Positions 39,901 to 48,312 are shown, numbered from the stretch's first letter. The stretch is 64,000 nucleotides of DNA from Paraherbaspirillum soli (GCF_042654985.1 NZ_JBHSMT010000008.1:372001-436000), one strand, 5' to 3'. Program-made: numbers and translations. The notes: generated by a model not told the origin, from the sequence alone.

Positions 39901-40638
39901 GATCGCGTGGATCGCCTCTTCATAAGAGCGGTAATAAGCCGCCGCATCTTCTTCGGTCAGCGCCGCTTCGCCCAGCATGTCGTAGGAGTAGCGATAGCCG
40001 CGTTTTTCATTGTCGCGGCTGTTGTCGAGCGCCTCGGCAATGGTCTGGCCGGTGACGAACTGATTGCCCAGCATGCGCATCGCGACATCGACGCCTTTGC
40101 GGATCAGCGGCTCGCCGCCTTTGCCGATCAATTTGGTCAGGGCCGAGCCGAGTCCGCGCTCGCTATTGGTGCTGACCAGTTTGCCGGTGATCAGCAAACC
40201 CCAGGTCGCGGCGTTGACGAACAGCGACGGCGATTCGCCCAGGTGGCTGCGCCAGTCGCCCTTGCTGATCTTGTCGGCGATCAGGCGATCGGCGGTTTGA
40301 TGATCCGGAATGCGCAGCAGCGCTTCGGCCAGGCACATCAGCGCCACGCCCTCTTCCGACGACAGCGAAAATTCGTGCATCAAGGCATCCACGCCGGACG
40401 CGCGGGTGCGTTTTTCGCGCACCGCCGTCACCAGTTTGCGGGCCAGGGTCTGGCTCGCAGCCTGGGCGCTCGGACTGCTTTGCACCTGCGCCAGCAGCCA
40501 TTGCACGGCCAGTTTTTCGTTGCGCCGGTAAGCGGTCGTGATGGCGGCGCGCAGCGGCGACGGATCGCGCATGACTTCTTGATGGAAGGCGGTGAATGCA
40601 GTGGCGGATTGCTGTGATGTGGTCGATAGCTGCGGCAT
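36922..40638 (-). CDS. putA: Bifunctional proline dehydrogenase / L-glutamate gamma-semialdehyde dehydrogenase
   Basis: A 1238-residue PutA that oxidises proline to glutamate in two steps at the membrane face. The proline dehydrogenase barrel is at about 90-480 (FMVRLVKGAYWDSEVKRAQ, FQCLHGMGETLYDQV). The aldehyde dehydrogenase is at about 570-1010 with catalytic Cys in DSAGQRCSALRVL and GTGPKAGGPLYLKRL at its end. A C-terminal ALDH-like domain follows (about 1060-1238). There is no N-terminal ribbon-helix-helix, unlike the 1320-residue E. coli protein, so it should not repress itself. ATG at 40638 is chosen by homology; its ribosome-binding site is weak and a 45-residue upstream extension is possible but unlikely. 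A divergent Lrp-type gene is the probable activator. Confidence 0.95.
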   Translation of the reverse strand: MPQLSTTSQQSATAFTAFHQEVMRDPSPLRAAITTAYRRNEKLAVQWLLAQVQSSPSAQAASQTLARKLVTAVREKRTRASGVDALMHEFSLSSEEGVALMCLAEALLRIPDHQTADRLIADKISKGDWRSHLGESPSLFVNAATWGLLITGKLVSTNSERGLGSALTKLIGKGGEPLIRKGVDVAMRMLGNQFVTGQTIAEALDNSRDNEKRGYRYSYDMLGEAALTEEDAAAYYRSYEEAIHAIGRASAGRGIKQGPGISVKLSALHPRYSRAQRQRTMGELLPRLKQLLVLAKQYNIGLNIDAEEADRLELSLDLMEALAFDPDLAGFDGIGFVVQGYQKRCPFVIDYLVDLARRSGRKFMVRLVKGAYWDSEVKRAQVDGMPGFPVYTRKVYTDVSYLACAQKLLAATDLIYPQFATHNAHTLATIYSWAQEKNITDYEFQCLHGMGETLYDQVVGKDNLDKPCRIYAPVGSHQTLLAYLVRRLLENGANSSFVNQIVDEGVSIDTLVADPLQAAQQLGGEPHPHIPLPAALFGGERSNSAGLDLSSEEVLREIDLAFQTLGQQQWHVAPLLADSLATPLAGAQAKPVLNPADHRDVVGSVIEASGADVDAALHAATAYAMDWQTLPPVERAAKLERAAALFEVHQQELIALAIREAGKSLPNAIAEVREAVDFLRYYSAQVRDTQNVLALGPVVCISPWNFPLAIFVGEVSAALAAGNVVLAKPAEQTPLIAARAVQLLHEAGVPRAALQFLPGQGETVGAALTSDPRTKGVIFTGSTEVAQLINRTLAKRSVEESIDLPFIAETGGQNALIVDSSALPEQVVQDVLSSAFDSAGQRCSALRVLCLQNDIADRTLHMLKGAMQELRIGNPDRLATDIGPVIDADAQAQLLAHIEKMRATAKDFYQLPLSDEQKNGTFVAPTLIEIGSLSELKREVFGPVLHVVRYARSALPQLIDAINATGYGLTLGVHSRIDETIDFITDKAHVGNIYVNRNIVGAVVGVQPFGGEGKSGTGPKAGGPLYLKRLQRNATVALGAHTIHAPNTITSTETPILQALLNWAKTHGHQRIAALGEEYMHANWLGTSLVLPGPTGERNSLSFAPRGAILCSADNVGTMLNQLAAVFATGNTPVIEASASAMLPSGLPKAVRDAVRTIERVEAGSSTITLQMALVDGAGTWRLRPLLSALGEKTGALVPLLETSEYAPIPLWRLLAERAVCVNTTAAGGNASLMTLQV

Positions 40639-40920
40639 GGCGATGTCTCGGTCTCGGTAAGGTAATTGTTGTGCCAACTTGCGCCCTCGCCAAAACAACG
40701 AGCGCAGCCCTGGAATCGAGCTGCGCGGCAGTTTTTTGCGGGGGCTGGTCAAGAACCGGTTTGCTATCTGCACAAACAGGTTCTAAGATTTAAAACAGGT
40801 GTTGAATCGTTCGATTGTAGGGGGCATCGCGGTGGATTAATTCTGGAAATACCGGCTACTATCAAAATTTTGTTATTGGTGAGAAAATTTAACCGAATAA
40901 AATTTTTCCGAAAGTAGTAC

Positions 40921-41379
40921 ATGCTTGACAAGATCAGTAAAAAAATCCTGGCCGAATTGCAAAATGATGGTCGCATCAGCAACGTCGACCTGTCCACGCG
41001 TGTCAACTTGTCGCCGGCCGCCTGCCTGGAGCGCGTCCGCAAGCTGCAGGAAGCCGGCTACATCCTGCGCTATAGCGCCCAGCTCAATCCGCAGTTGCTG
41101 GACGTGTCGCTGCTGGTGTTTATCGAAGTCGTACTGGATCGCACCACGCCGGAAGTTTTCGAGGCGTTCAGCCAAAGCGTCCAGATTATCCCGGAAGTGC
41201 TTGAGTGTCACATGGTGGCGGGCGGTTTTGACTACCTGGTCAAGGCCCGGGTCAAAGACATGAACGCGTACCGCGAATTCCTCGGCAAGTCGCTGCTGCA
41301 ACTGAAAGGCGTGCGCGAGACGCACACCTATGCCGTGATGGAAGAGGTCAAACACACGACCAAACTGCCGATTCGCTAA
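40921..41379 (+). CDS. Lrp/AsnC-family transcriptional regulator (probable proline-responsive)
   Basis: A 152-residue Lrp-type regulator. The N-terminal HTH reads LDKISKKILAELQNDGRISNVDLSTRVNLSPAACLERVRKLQEAGYI and the C-terminal RAM effector domain spans about 65-150 (MVAGGFDYLVKARVKDM). It is divergent from putA across 282 bp of partly AT-rich DNA. In Agrobacterium and other bacteria an Lrp-type PutR next to putA activates it with proline; the same role is inferred here. Confidence 0.9.
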   Translation: MLDKISKKILAELQNDGRISNVDLSTRVNLSPAACLERVRKLQEAGYILRYSAQLNPQLLDVSLLVFIEVVLDRTTPEVFEAFSQSVQIIPEVLECHMVAGGFDYLVKARVKDMNAYREFLGKSLLQLKGVRETHTYAVMEEVKHTTKLPIR

Positions 41380-41523
41380 TTCGCTGCATTGCCGCCTGTA
41401 ATTTTCCCCGCTACATCATCATTCTTTCCGCTTCGTCGCAATCGTTGCAATAAGCGCGCCGCCAAGAGCGTGCCACAATAGTTGTTCTTTGATTATCTAA
41501 ATAACCTTTAGGAGAAGACATCC

Positions 41524-42876
41524 ATGCCATTGCCTAGCGTTCCACGACAACTATTAGCCGGTTTGATCTGCAGCCTGCTGGCGCACGCCGCACTGGCTGC
41601 CCCGAGCGGGGCGGAAGCGGCCAGAGCTGAAATTGCACAACAGGCCAAGGCCATGGAGCCGGCCTTGATCGAGGTGCGGCGCGACATTCATGCGCATCCC
41701 GAGCTGGGCGACGCCGAGCTGCGCACCGCGCAACTGGTTGCCGAGCAATTGCGGGCGCTGGGCCTGGAAGTCAAAACCGGGGTTGCGCGGACCGGCGTGG
41801 TGGCGGTGTTGAAAGGCGCCCTGCCCGGCCCTACAGTCGCCTTGCGCGCCGACATGGATGCGCTGCCGGTCAAGGAAAGCTCGGGCCTGCCGTTTGCGTC
41901 GAAGAGCAAGGGCCGTTATCTGGGGAAAGAAGTCGACGTGATGCATGCCTGCGGTCACGATACGCATACGGCGATTTTGCTGACCGCCGCTAAAATTTTG
42001 AGCGCCATGCGCGATCGTTTGCCGGGCACCGTCGTGTTCTATTTCCAGCCGGCCGAAGAAGGCGCCGGCGAATTGGCGGCCGACGGCAAAAACACCTGGG
42101 GCGCGAAAATGATGGTGCAGGAAGGCGTGATGAAATCGCCCAAGCCGGATGCGGTATTCGGCCTGCATGTGATTGCCGGGATTCCGGCCGGCCGGATCGC
42201 TTATCGCGCCGGTCCGACCATGGCCAGTTCGGACGATTTGCGCATCCGGATCGTCGGCAGCCAGACCCATGCCGGTATGCCGTGGAATGGGGTCGACCCG
42301 ATTACCGTCGGCGCGCAGGCGCTGGTCGGCCTGCAAACGGTGGTCAGCCGCCGCACCGACATTTCTTCCTTCCCGTCGGTGGTCAGCATCGGCACCATCA
42401 ATGGCGGCACGCGCTACAACATCATTCCCGAGTCGGTCGAGATGACCGGCACCATCCGCTCCTATGATTACGGCATCCGCCAGAAGCTGCATGCCACTGT
42501 GCGGCAAACCGTGGAAAAAATTGCGGAAAGCGGCGGCGCCAGGGCCGAAGTCAGCATCATCGAAAAGTACGATCCGACCATCAACGACGCCGCACTGACG
42601 GAAAAAATGGGGCCGACCCTGCGTTGGGCGGCACAGGACGATGTGGTGCAAAGCGCCTTGTCCGGCGGCGCCGAGGATTTTTCTTTCTTTGCCAAGCAAG
42701 TGCCGGGTTTGTTCGTCTTCCTCGGAGTCACGCCGCGCGACCAGGATATGACGAAGGCGGCGCCGAACCATAATCCGGCGTTTTTCGTCGATGAATCGGC
42801 GCTGATTGTCGGGGTCCGCACGATGGCATCGCTGGCCACCGATTATCTTTATGCCGACGCCGCTACAGCGCGCTAA
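41524..42876 (+). CDS. M20D-family amidohydrolase, exported
   Basis: A 450-residue metal-dependent amidohydrolase of the hippurate/IAA-amino acid hydrolase group (M20D), which cleaves N-acyl amino acids. It has a signal peptide ending in AHAALAAP (about residue 26), so it is probably periplasmic, less common for this group. Metal-binding motifs are RADMDALPV, MHACGHDTHTA and FQPAEEGAGE, and HV.AGIPAG and the C-terminal SGGAEDFSFFA complete the site. AGGAGA lies eight bases before the ATG. Followed after 33 bp by a small membrane protein gene. Confidence 0.9.
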   Translation: MPLPSVPRQLLAGLICSLLAHAALAAPSGAEAARAEIAQQAKAMEPALIEVRRDIHAHPELGDAELRTAQLVAEQLRALGLEVKTGVARTGVVAVLKGALPGPTVALRADMDALPVKESSGLPFASKSKGRYLGKEVDVMHACGHDTHTAILLTAAKILSAMRDRLPGTVVFYFQPAEEGAGELAADGKNTWGAKMMVQEGVMKSPKPDAVFGLHVIAGIPAGRIAYRAGPTMASSDDLRIRIVGSQTHAGMPWNGVDPITVGAQALVGLQTVVSRRTDISSFPSVVSIGTINGGTRYNIIPESVEMTGTIRSYDYGIRQKLHATVRQTVEKIAESGGARAEVSIIEKYDPTINDAALTEKMGPTLRWAAQDDVVQSALSGGAEDFSFFAKQVPGLFVFLGVTPRDQDMTKAAPNHNPAFFVDESALIVGVRTMASLATDYLYADAATAR

Positions 42877-42909
42877 GCCGGGACGCGCCGGCGATCGAAA
42901 GGACTAGAT

Positions 42910-43290
42910 ATGATGAGACGCTTGCTTATCCTGTTCGGGCTCGTCATCGCCGTCATTGGTGTCCTGGGCATCGCCGCGCCGTCGACTTTGCTCGATTTTG
43001 GGCGATCCCTGCAAACCCCTTTCGCCCTCTATATCGTGGCTGCCATACGGATTGGTTTCGGCATCGCATTGATCAGAGTCGCCGCCATTTCACGCACGCC
43101 GAAGACGTTTCGCATCCTCGGCGTGCCCATCATCATCGCCGGTGTCGTCACGCCGTTTATCGGCGTCGAGCGGGCGCGGATGATTGTCGATTGGTGGTTT
43201 GCGCAAGGGGCCTGGCTGATGCAGATATGGGCTGGCCTGGCAGTGATTTTTGGCCTGTTCATCGTCTACGCGCTGACGCCTCGCCGCTGA
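42910..43290 (+). CDS. Small membrane protein of unknown function
   Basis: A 126-residue protein with about four hydrophobic segments (roughly 5-25, 40-60, 70-90, 100-120) joined by short basic loops; no recognised motif. AAAGGA lies seven bases before the ATG. Spacing of 33 bp after the M20D gene suggests co-transcription. Convergent with the LacI-type gene. Confidence 0.7.
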   Translation: MMRRLLILFGLVIAVIGVLGIAAPSTLLDFGRSLQTPFALYIVAAIRIGFGIALIRVAAISRTPKTFRILGVPIIIAGVVTPFIGVERARMIVDWWFAQGAWLMQIWAGLAVIFGLFIVYALTPRR

Positions 43291-43323
43291 GCTGTCGCTA
43301 CAACAAAAAGCCGCAGCAGGTTT

Positions 43324-44364
43324 TTAGGTACTGGCCCGGATTGCCAGCTCAAAACCGAGGTCTATCCTCGCTTTTTCTATCGGCTCGCGTTTCAGCCGCT
43401 TAATCAATAAGTGCGCTGCGGTGAAACCGATGTCGTAGCGCGGCGTGACTATCGTGGTGATGCCGGGGTTGGCGTGGGCCGACCACGGCAGGTTGTTGAA
43501 ACCGGCGATCGCCAATTGCCCTGGCACCGAAATGCCGCGCCGCTGGCACTCGAACAGCACGCCCAGCGCCAGATCGTCGTTACAGCAAAACACCGCGTCG
43601 CAATCGGGAGTCTGCTGCAGCAGCTGGCCGAGCAATTTGGCGCCCAGCTCTACCGTGGACGGGGCCGCTGTCAGCACTTCGATGCCGGAATCCATGCCGG
43701 CGTCCGCCAGCGCTTTGCGGAAACCCGCACGCCGCTTCATCATGCGCGGATCGAGCTGGGCGCCGAGAAATCCGGGACGGCGGTAGCCGCGTTCGATCAA
43801 ATGGCGGGCCATGCTGTAACCCGCCTTCTTTTGCGAAAAGCCGACCGTCATGTCATTGCGGTTGGGGCTCAGATCGAACATGCGCACCGCCGGAATATTG
43901 TTGGTCGCCAGCTGGTGCCGCAGCGACTCTTGCTGTTCGATCCCGCTCAGCAGAAAACCGTCCGGCGCCTGGGTCAGGAAGGTCGAAATCAACTGGCTTT
44001 CCTTGTCCGGCGAATAATGGCTTTCGCCGATCAGGAATTTGTAGCCATGTTGGTCCAGACTGTCGCGGATGCCGTGCAGCGTTTCCACAAACACGGCATT
44101 GCTGAGCGACGGCACGATGACCCCGATCACCTGCGATTTTGCCGATGCCAGCGTGCTGGCGGCCTGGTTCGGTACATAGCCCAGTTGCTGGATGGCGACG
44201 GCAATCCGATCGCGTGCCGCCTGTTGCACCAGCGCCGGTGTTTTCAGTGCGCGCGATACGGTCATCGGGCTGACTTTTGCCATATGTGCGACGTCCACGA
44301 TCGTCACTCTGCCGCTGGCGCGGCTATGGCGTTGCGGTTTGATGGTTTTGCTGGCGGTGGTCAT
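43324..44364 (-). CDS. LacI-family regulator, GntR (gluconate) type
   Basis: A 346-residue LacI-type repressor. An N-terminal tail of about 18 residues precedes the HTH VTIVDVAHMAKVSPMTVSRALKTP and hinge NQAASTLASAKSQVIGVIVPSL. The periplasmic-binding-protein-like sensor ends GFELAIRAST. The overall pattern resembles GntR/IdnR gluconate regulators. It is divergent from a gluconate-type FGGY kinase, with a perfect 16-bp palindrome in between as the likely operator. The N-terminus, rich in Lys/Arg/Ser, is longer than usual. Confidence 0.88.
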   Translation of the reverse strand: MTTASKTIKPQRHSRASGRVTIVDVAHMAKVSPMTVSRALKTPALVQQAARDRIAVAIQQLGYVPNQAASTLASAKSQVIGVIVPSLSNAVFVETLHGIRDSLDQHGYKFLIGESHYSPDKESQLISTFLTQAPDGFLLSGIEQQESLRHQLATNNIPAVRMFDLSPNRNDMTVGFSQKKAGYSMARHLIERGYRRPGFLGAQLDPRMMKRRAGFRKALADAGMDSGIEVLTAAPSTVELGAKLLGQLLQQTPDCDAVFCCNDDLALGVLFECQRRGISVPGQLAIAGFNNLPWSAHANPGITTIVTPRYDIGFTAAHLLIKRLKREPIEKARIDLGFELAIRAST

Positions 44365-44601
44365 GGTGGGGGTCTCGCTAATGATATTTTTGTATTTGAT
44401 CGACGTTACCTGCGCTTTATCCGGCTTTTATCTCTTTTCACAATCAATTGCGTACTTTATGGCGCTATCCACGCCTATTCTGTTGGCGACTTTTTGCGTT
44501 CACAATGTGCTGAAATGAAATGAGTGATGCATTATCATTGTTTCTTTACGGAAATGATATTGATTAGCTGCTCTAATTTTACTTTATGCCGCCAGTAGCC
44601 G

Positions 44602-44617
44602 ATGGTAGCGCTACCAT
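44602..44617. promoter_or_regulatory. Putative operator of the LacI/GntR-type regulator
   Basis: ATGGTAGCGCTACCAT is a perfect 16-bp palindrome with a central GC step, the form typical of LacI-family operators (E. coli GntR sites are of similar length and symmetry). It lies 95 bp before the kinase start and 237 bp before the regulator start. The rest of the 348-bp gap 44365-44712 holds no gene that I recognise. Confidence 0.75.
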
Positions 44618-44712
44618 TTGATGTAATATTTCAGCCGCCCGGCGGCCTGCTCAGTGGCCTGCTCAGTGACCTCTTCAATGGCCGGCAATCAATCCAATAG
44701 CGAAAGAATCTT

Positions 44713-46281
44713 ATGCCTCAGCAACCGGAATATATGCTCGGCGTCGACATCGGCACCACCAGCACCAAGGCGGTGCTGTTCACGACCAAAGGGCGGGTGG
44801 TGGCGCAGCACGCGGTGGAGTATCCGCTGACCTGCACCGCGCCGGGCATGGCCGAACAAGATCCGCTGCAGATAGTCGACGCCGTCCTGACTTCGATGCG
44901 TCAGGCCGTCAGCAATAGCCAGGTCGACGCCGCACAGATCGCGCTGGTGTCGTTCAGCAGCGCCATGCATAGCCTGATTGCGCTCGATCAACACGATCAT
45001 CTGCTGACCAACAGCATCACCTGGGCCGACAGCCGCGCCGCCGAGTGGGCCAACCGGATTCGCGATCAGATGGATGGCCACGCGATTTATCTGCGTACCG
45101 GCACCCCGATCCACCCGATGTCGCCGCTGTGCAAGTTGATGTGGTTGCGTCACGATCAGCCGCAACTGTTTGCCCGCAGCGCGCGCTTTGTCGGCATCAA
45201 GGAATATGTCTGGCACCGCTTGTTCGGGCAATGGCAGGTCGATTATTCGGTCGCTTCCGCCACCGGCCTGTTCAACCTGCAGCAGCTTGACTGGGATAGC
45301 GAGGCGCTGGCCTTGATCGGCGTCAGTCCGGCGCAACTATCGCAACCGGTCCCGACCACCCATTTTGCGACCGGCCTGCAACCCGCAATGGCGCACCAAC
45401 TCGGGCTGGCGCCAAACACGCCATTCATCATCGGCGCCAACGACGGCGTGTTATCCAACCTCGGCGTCAACGCCATCGGGCCGGGTCAGGTGGCGGTCAC
45501 GATCGGCACGTCGGGGGCAATGCGGACCGTGATCGACCAGCCGCTGACCGATCCGTCGGGGCGCACATTTTGCTATGCATTGACCGCCAAGCACTGGGTG
45601 GTAGGCGGGCCGACCAACAACGGCGGCAGTATTTTCCGCTGGGTGCGGGACGAGCTGGCAACGGCCGAAACGGCCGCCGCAAAACTGGCCGGCATCGATC
45701 CCTACGAGGCGTTGACCAGCATCGCGGAACAGGTCCCGGCCGGCGCCGCGGGCTTGTTATTCCATCCCTATCTGGCGGGTGAGCGGGCTCCGCTTTGGAA
45801 CGCCGATGCGCGCGGTTCTTTCTTTGGCCTGGCCATGCATCATCGCAAGGAGCATATGATACGGGCCGCGCTGGAAGGCGTGATTTTCAGCCTGTACAGC
45901 ATCCTGCCGGCGGTTGAAGGTTTGATCGGCCCCACCACGCGGATGATGGCGACTGGCGGTTTTGCACGCTCAGCCCTGTGGCGTCAAATGATGGCCGATA
46001 TCTTCGAACGCGAAGTGGTGGTGCCGGAAAGCGTCGAGTCCTCGTGCTTGGGCGCCGCCGTGCTGGGTTTGTATGCGCTGGGCCGGATAGCGTCGCTGGA
46101 GGCGGTTGCCGAGATGGTCGGCGCCACTCATCAACACTTGCCCGATCCCGACAATGTGGCGCTGTATGCCCGTTTGTGGCCGATCTATGCCGCCATCCCA
46201 AAGCAGTTGGAGCAGCAGTACCGCGAGCTGGCGCAGTTTCAGCGTTCTGCTAGTGCTCAGTCTCCGGATCAATCAGGATAA
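44713..46281 (+). CDS. gntK: FGGY-family gluconokinase
   Basis: A 522-residue sugar kinase with the FGGY fold. The N-terminal phosphate loop is LGVDIGTTSTKAVLF, SGTP-like substrate loop TGTPIHPMSPLCKLMWL resembles Bacillus GntK, and the C-terminal ATP site has MMATGGFARSALWRQMMADIF with ESSCLGAAVLGLYALG. It would phosphorylate gluconate to 6-phosphogluconate. The LacI/GntR-type neighbour and operator support gluconate, but xylulose or another polyol is possible. Its last 32 bp overlap the 3' end of the convergent LysR gene. Confidence 0.85.
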   Translation: MPQQPEYMLGVDIGTTSTKAVLFTTKGRVVAQHAVEYPLTCTAPGMAEQDPLQIVDAVLTSMRQAVSNSQVDAAQIALVSFSSAMHSLIALDQHDHLLTNSITWADSRAAEWANRIRDQMDGHAIYLRTGTPIHPMSPLCKLMWLRHDQPQLFARSARFVGIKEYVWHRLFGQWQVDYSVASATGLFNLQQLDWDSEALALIGVSPAQLSQPVPTTHFATGLQPAMAHQLGLAPNTPFIIGANDGVLSNLGVNAIGPGQVAVTIGTSGAMRTVIDQPLTDPSGRTFCYALTAKHWVVGGPTNNGGSIFRWVRDELATAETAAAKLAGIDPYEALTSIAEQVPAGAAGLLFHPYLAGERAPLWNADARGSFFGLAMHHRKEHMIRAALEGVIFSLYSILPAVEGLIGPTTRMMATGGFARSALWRQMMADIFEREVVVPESVESSCLGAAVLGLYALGRIASLEAVAEMVGATHQHLPDPDNVALYARLWPIYAAIPKQLEQQYRELAQFQRSASAQSPDQSG

Positions 46282-47215
46282 ATTTCTCATGCGCGGTAGC
46301 GCTCAAGTGCGCGCGCAGCCATTTGTGCGCCGGATTGCGCACATCCCTTTCGTGCCACAGCATGTCCACATGGACCGCCGGCGTCGGGAACGGCAGTTCG
46401 CGCGCGACCAAGACGTCGGTCATGCCGGTGGCGCCGATCAAATGACGCGGCAGTACGGTCAGCAGATCCGAGCTGGCGACCACCCGGCCGGCGGTGAAGA
46501 ACTGATTGACGGTCAACAGAATCCGCCGCTCGCGCCCCATCGCCGTCAGCGTTTCGTCGATCAGGCCATGCGCGCGTCCGGAAAAACTCACCAGCAAGTG
46601 ATGCGACGCGCAATAGCTGTCGAGAGTCAGCGGCTGGTTCGCCAATGGATGATTCTTGTGCATCACGCACACGTATTCGCCGGTGTACAGGCGCTCGTGG
46701 TGGATCGGCGAGGCGCTGGTGGTCTGGCCGCCGGCCAGTTGCGCTGCGACGCCGGGGAAAAATCCGACCGCCAGGTCGACATCGCCGCGCATCAGCATTT
46801 GCCGCGGATCGCGGGTGGTCAGCGGCACCATCCGGATATTCAACTGCGGCGCCTCGCGTTCTATCGTGCGCACCAGTCCCGGCAGCCACAGCGCCGCGGT
46901 AGCGTCGGCCATCGCCATCTGGAACGTGGTATGGGCGCGCGAGACATCGAAGGTCTCCGGCGTGATCGCGGTTTCCAGGTCGGTCAGCGCGCGCCGCACG
47001 GTCGGCCATAATTCTTCGGCGTACTGGGTCGGCTTGACGCCGTGCGCGGTGCGGATCAACAACTCGTCGTTCAAGGTGTCGCGCAAGCGCTTCAACGCAT
47101 TGGAAACGGCGGGTTGCGTCATCGCCAGCCGATTGGCTGCGCGGGTCAGGTTTTGTTCGGTCATGACTGCGTCGAAGACGCGCAGCAAATTTAAATCAAG
47201 CGTTAAAAAACTCAT
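46250..47215 (-). CDS. LysR-family transcriptional regulator
   Basis: A 321-residue LTTR with the winged helix LDLNLLRVFDAVMTEQNLTRAANRLAMTQPAVSNALKRLRD and the effector domain about 90-310. The effector part FQMAMADATAALWLPGLV resembles the NodD/LinR-type subgroup. Overlaps the kinase gene by 32 bp tail to tail, an arrangement that could produce antisense interference. No obvious divergent partner: a 405-bp gap lies upstream. Target unknown. Confidence 0.88.
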   Translation of the reverse strand: MSFLTLDLNLLRVFDAVMTEQNLTRAANRLAMTQPAVSNALKRLRDTLNDELLIRTAHGVKPTQYAEELWPTVRRALTDLETAITPETFDVSRAHTTFQMAMADATAALWLPGLVRTIEREAPQLNIRMVPLTTRDPRQMLMRGDVDLAVGFFPGVAAQLAGGQTTSASPIHHERLYTGEYVCVMHKNHPLANQPLTLDSYCASHHLLVSFSGRAHGLIDETLTAMGRERRILLTVNQFFTAGRVVASSDLLTVLPRHLIGATGMTDVLVARELPFPTPAVHVDMLWHERDVRNPAHKWLRAHLSATAHEKFILIDPETEH

Positions 47216-47620
47216 GTTCGGGCTATCGGGGTCAGTCTATCGTTAATTATTTTTAGCAAGGTGCGGTAGCGGCAAGCATCAATTATCGCTGATATTCATA
47301 TGATCCATAACAGATATATGAAAATCGAATTACGGTCTTGATTATTTGTTAAATGCTGCGACGCGACATAAAAGACACATCAACGTTGATGATGTCTGAG
47401 CTATACATTGATTTCCAATTGGAAACTATAAACAAACATCGAAAGCCATGTTGTTACCTGTTGTTACAGGCTTTGCGAGGTTTTCTGATTGTGGAATTCT
47501 CGTATATTGAAATGGGACATTATTCGCTTACAGCATAACTGCTATCCAAAATCAAAATTGGATTGCCGCTCAAGTAGTGCATATACTGCGATGCACCAAT
47601 GTCACTGAGAAATAATCGTC
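47216..47620. other. Intergenic region with a palindrome, no gene recognised
   Basis: AT-richer than its surroundings. CATCAACGTTGATG at 47378-47391 is a perfect palindrome within GACACATCAACGTTGATGATGTC (47374-47396) and could be a LysR-type or other operator. A 61-codon frame at 47353-47538 lacks a ribosome-binding site. Confidence 0.5.
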
Positions 47621-47938
47621 ATGTCCATCTTCGCCTTTGCCCTTCCCGCTAAAACCGTCTTGTTCGATGCGCAGGTCATGCTGTCCACCGCAAGCGCCGC
47701 CACTCGACCTGTGCTGGGCATGGGTGCATTTGCGACTTTGATGATGTATTTCAAGCCGTTGTGGATGGGGATTTTGCGGGCCGCGCTGTTGCTGGTGAAG
47801 CCGCGCAAATCGCTGGAACAGCGCCATGCGCAAAGCATGTTCAAGGGCCAGCAGTTGATGCGCCGACTGGCCAACGACCAGGCCGGCAGCCAGCCGACGC
47901 TGGCCGCCGAATTGCGTTTGCTGGCAGGGCGCGACTAA
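47621..47938 (+). CDS. Hypothetical small membrane protein
   Basis: A 105-residue protein of no recognised family. It has a hydrophobic stretch at about 30-58 (VLGMGAFATLMMYFKPLWMGILRAALLLV), then a basic and amphipathic C-terminus. GAGAAA lies ten bases before the ATG. Codon use is like neighbours. It is followed after 70 bp by a 48-codon gene and a strong terminator, so both may form one transcript. Confidence 0.6.
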   Translation: MSIFAFALPAKTVLFDAQVMLSTASAATRPVLGMGAFATLMMYFKPLWMGILRAALLLVKPRKSLEQRHAQSMFKGQQLMRRLANDQAGSQPTLAAELRLLAGRD

Positions 47939-47939
47939 T

Positions 47940-47982
47940 TTGCCGGGCTTGCCAAACTCTGCAGTAAGTTTTTCGAGGTGCC
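47940..47982. repeat. Fragment of the chimeric inverted-repeat element
   Basis: TTGCCAAACTCTGCAGTAAGTTTTTCGAGGTGCC matches one end of the element at 27322-27462 and carries the arm TTTTTCGAGGTGCC of the 119-bp family. Only this end is present. Confidence 0.65.
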
Positions 47983-48009
47983 TAATTTCAACGTTGACAA
48001 GGAGCTGTA

Positions 48010-48156
48010 ATGTATCAATACATTTATTCCGATCAGGATGATCGTTCCGCTGCCGGCAATCCCATGCAATTGCTGAGCGCCTCCCGCACCGTGCCCGCGC
48101 TGTTGCGTCAATTGGTGGCGCGTATTCTGACCCCGGCCGGCGTGCACGGTCTCTAG
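48010..48156 (+). CDS. Possible 48-residue small protein
   Basis: ATG at 48010 is preceded by AAGGAG at six bases, the best ribosome-binding site in this area. The product begins MYQYIYSDQDDRS and ends LVARILTPAGVHGL, soluble, with a basic hydrophobic C-terminus. No family recognised. A perfect intrinsic terminator lies 58 bp downstream. Its reality rests on these signals only. Confidence 0.55.
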   Translation: MYQYIYSDQDDRSAAGNPMQLLSASRTVPALLRQLVARILTPAGVHGL

Positions 48157-48211
48157 CAATAGTCCAACCAGGTTTTCTTCAGATGTCTCCTCCTCCCTGA
48201 CAAGGAAGGAT

Positions 48212-48250
48212 TAACCCTACCGGCCTCAAGCCGGTAGGGATTTTTTTTGC
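48212..48250 (+). terminator. Rho-independent terminator of the small-protein transcript
   Basis: CCCTACCGGC (48215-48224) and GCCGGTAGGG (48230-48239) form a ten-pair stem with a five-base loop, followed by ATTTTTTTT. Confidence 0.92.
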
Positions 48251-48274
48251 TTAAGCAAAAAGCACGGATAAATA

Positions 48275-48312
48275 AAAAAGCGCGCCTGCAATATGCGGGC
48301 GCGCTTTTTTTT
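48275..48312. terminator. Rho-independent terminator of pckG
   Basis: AGCGCGCC (48279-48286) and GGCGCGCT (48298-48305) form the stem; A's precede it and T's follow it on the plus strand, so it can act in both directions. It lies 15 bp past the pckG stop. Confidence 0.85.

Noticed and set aside
38689..40617. 642-codon frame antisense to putA
   Set aside because: Shadow of the putA codon pattern; no family motifs. The same reasoning applies to frames opposite pckG, mnmG, parA and the ATP synthase genes.
47353..47538. 61-codon frame in the gap before the 105-residue gene
   Set aside because: No ribosome-binding site, AT-rich atypical composition and no recognisable sequence.
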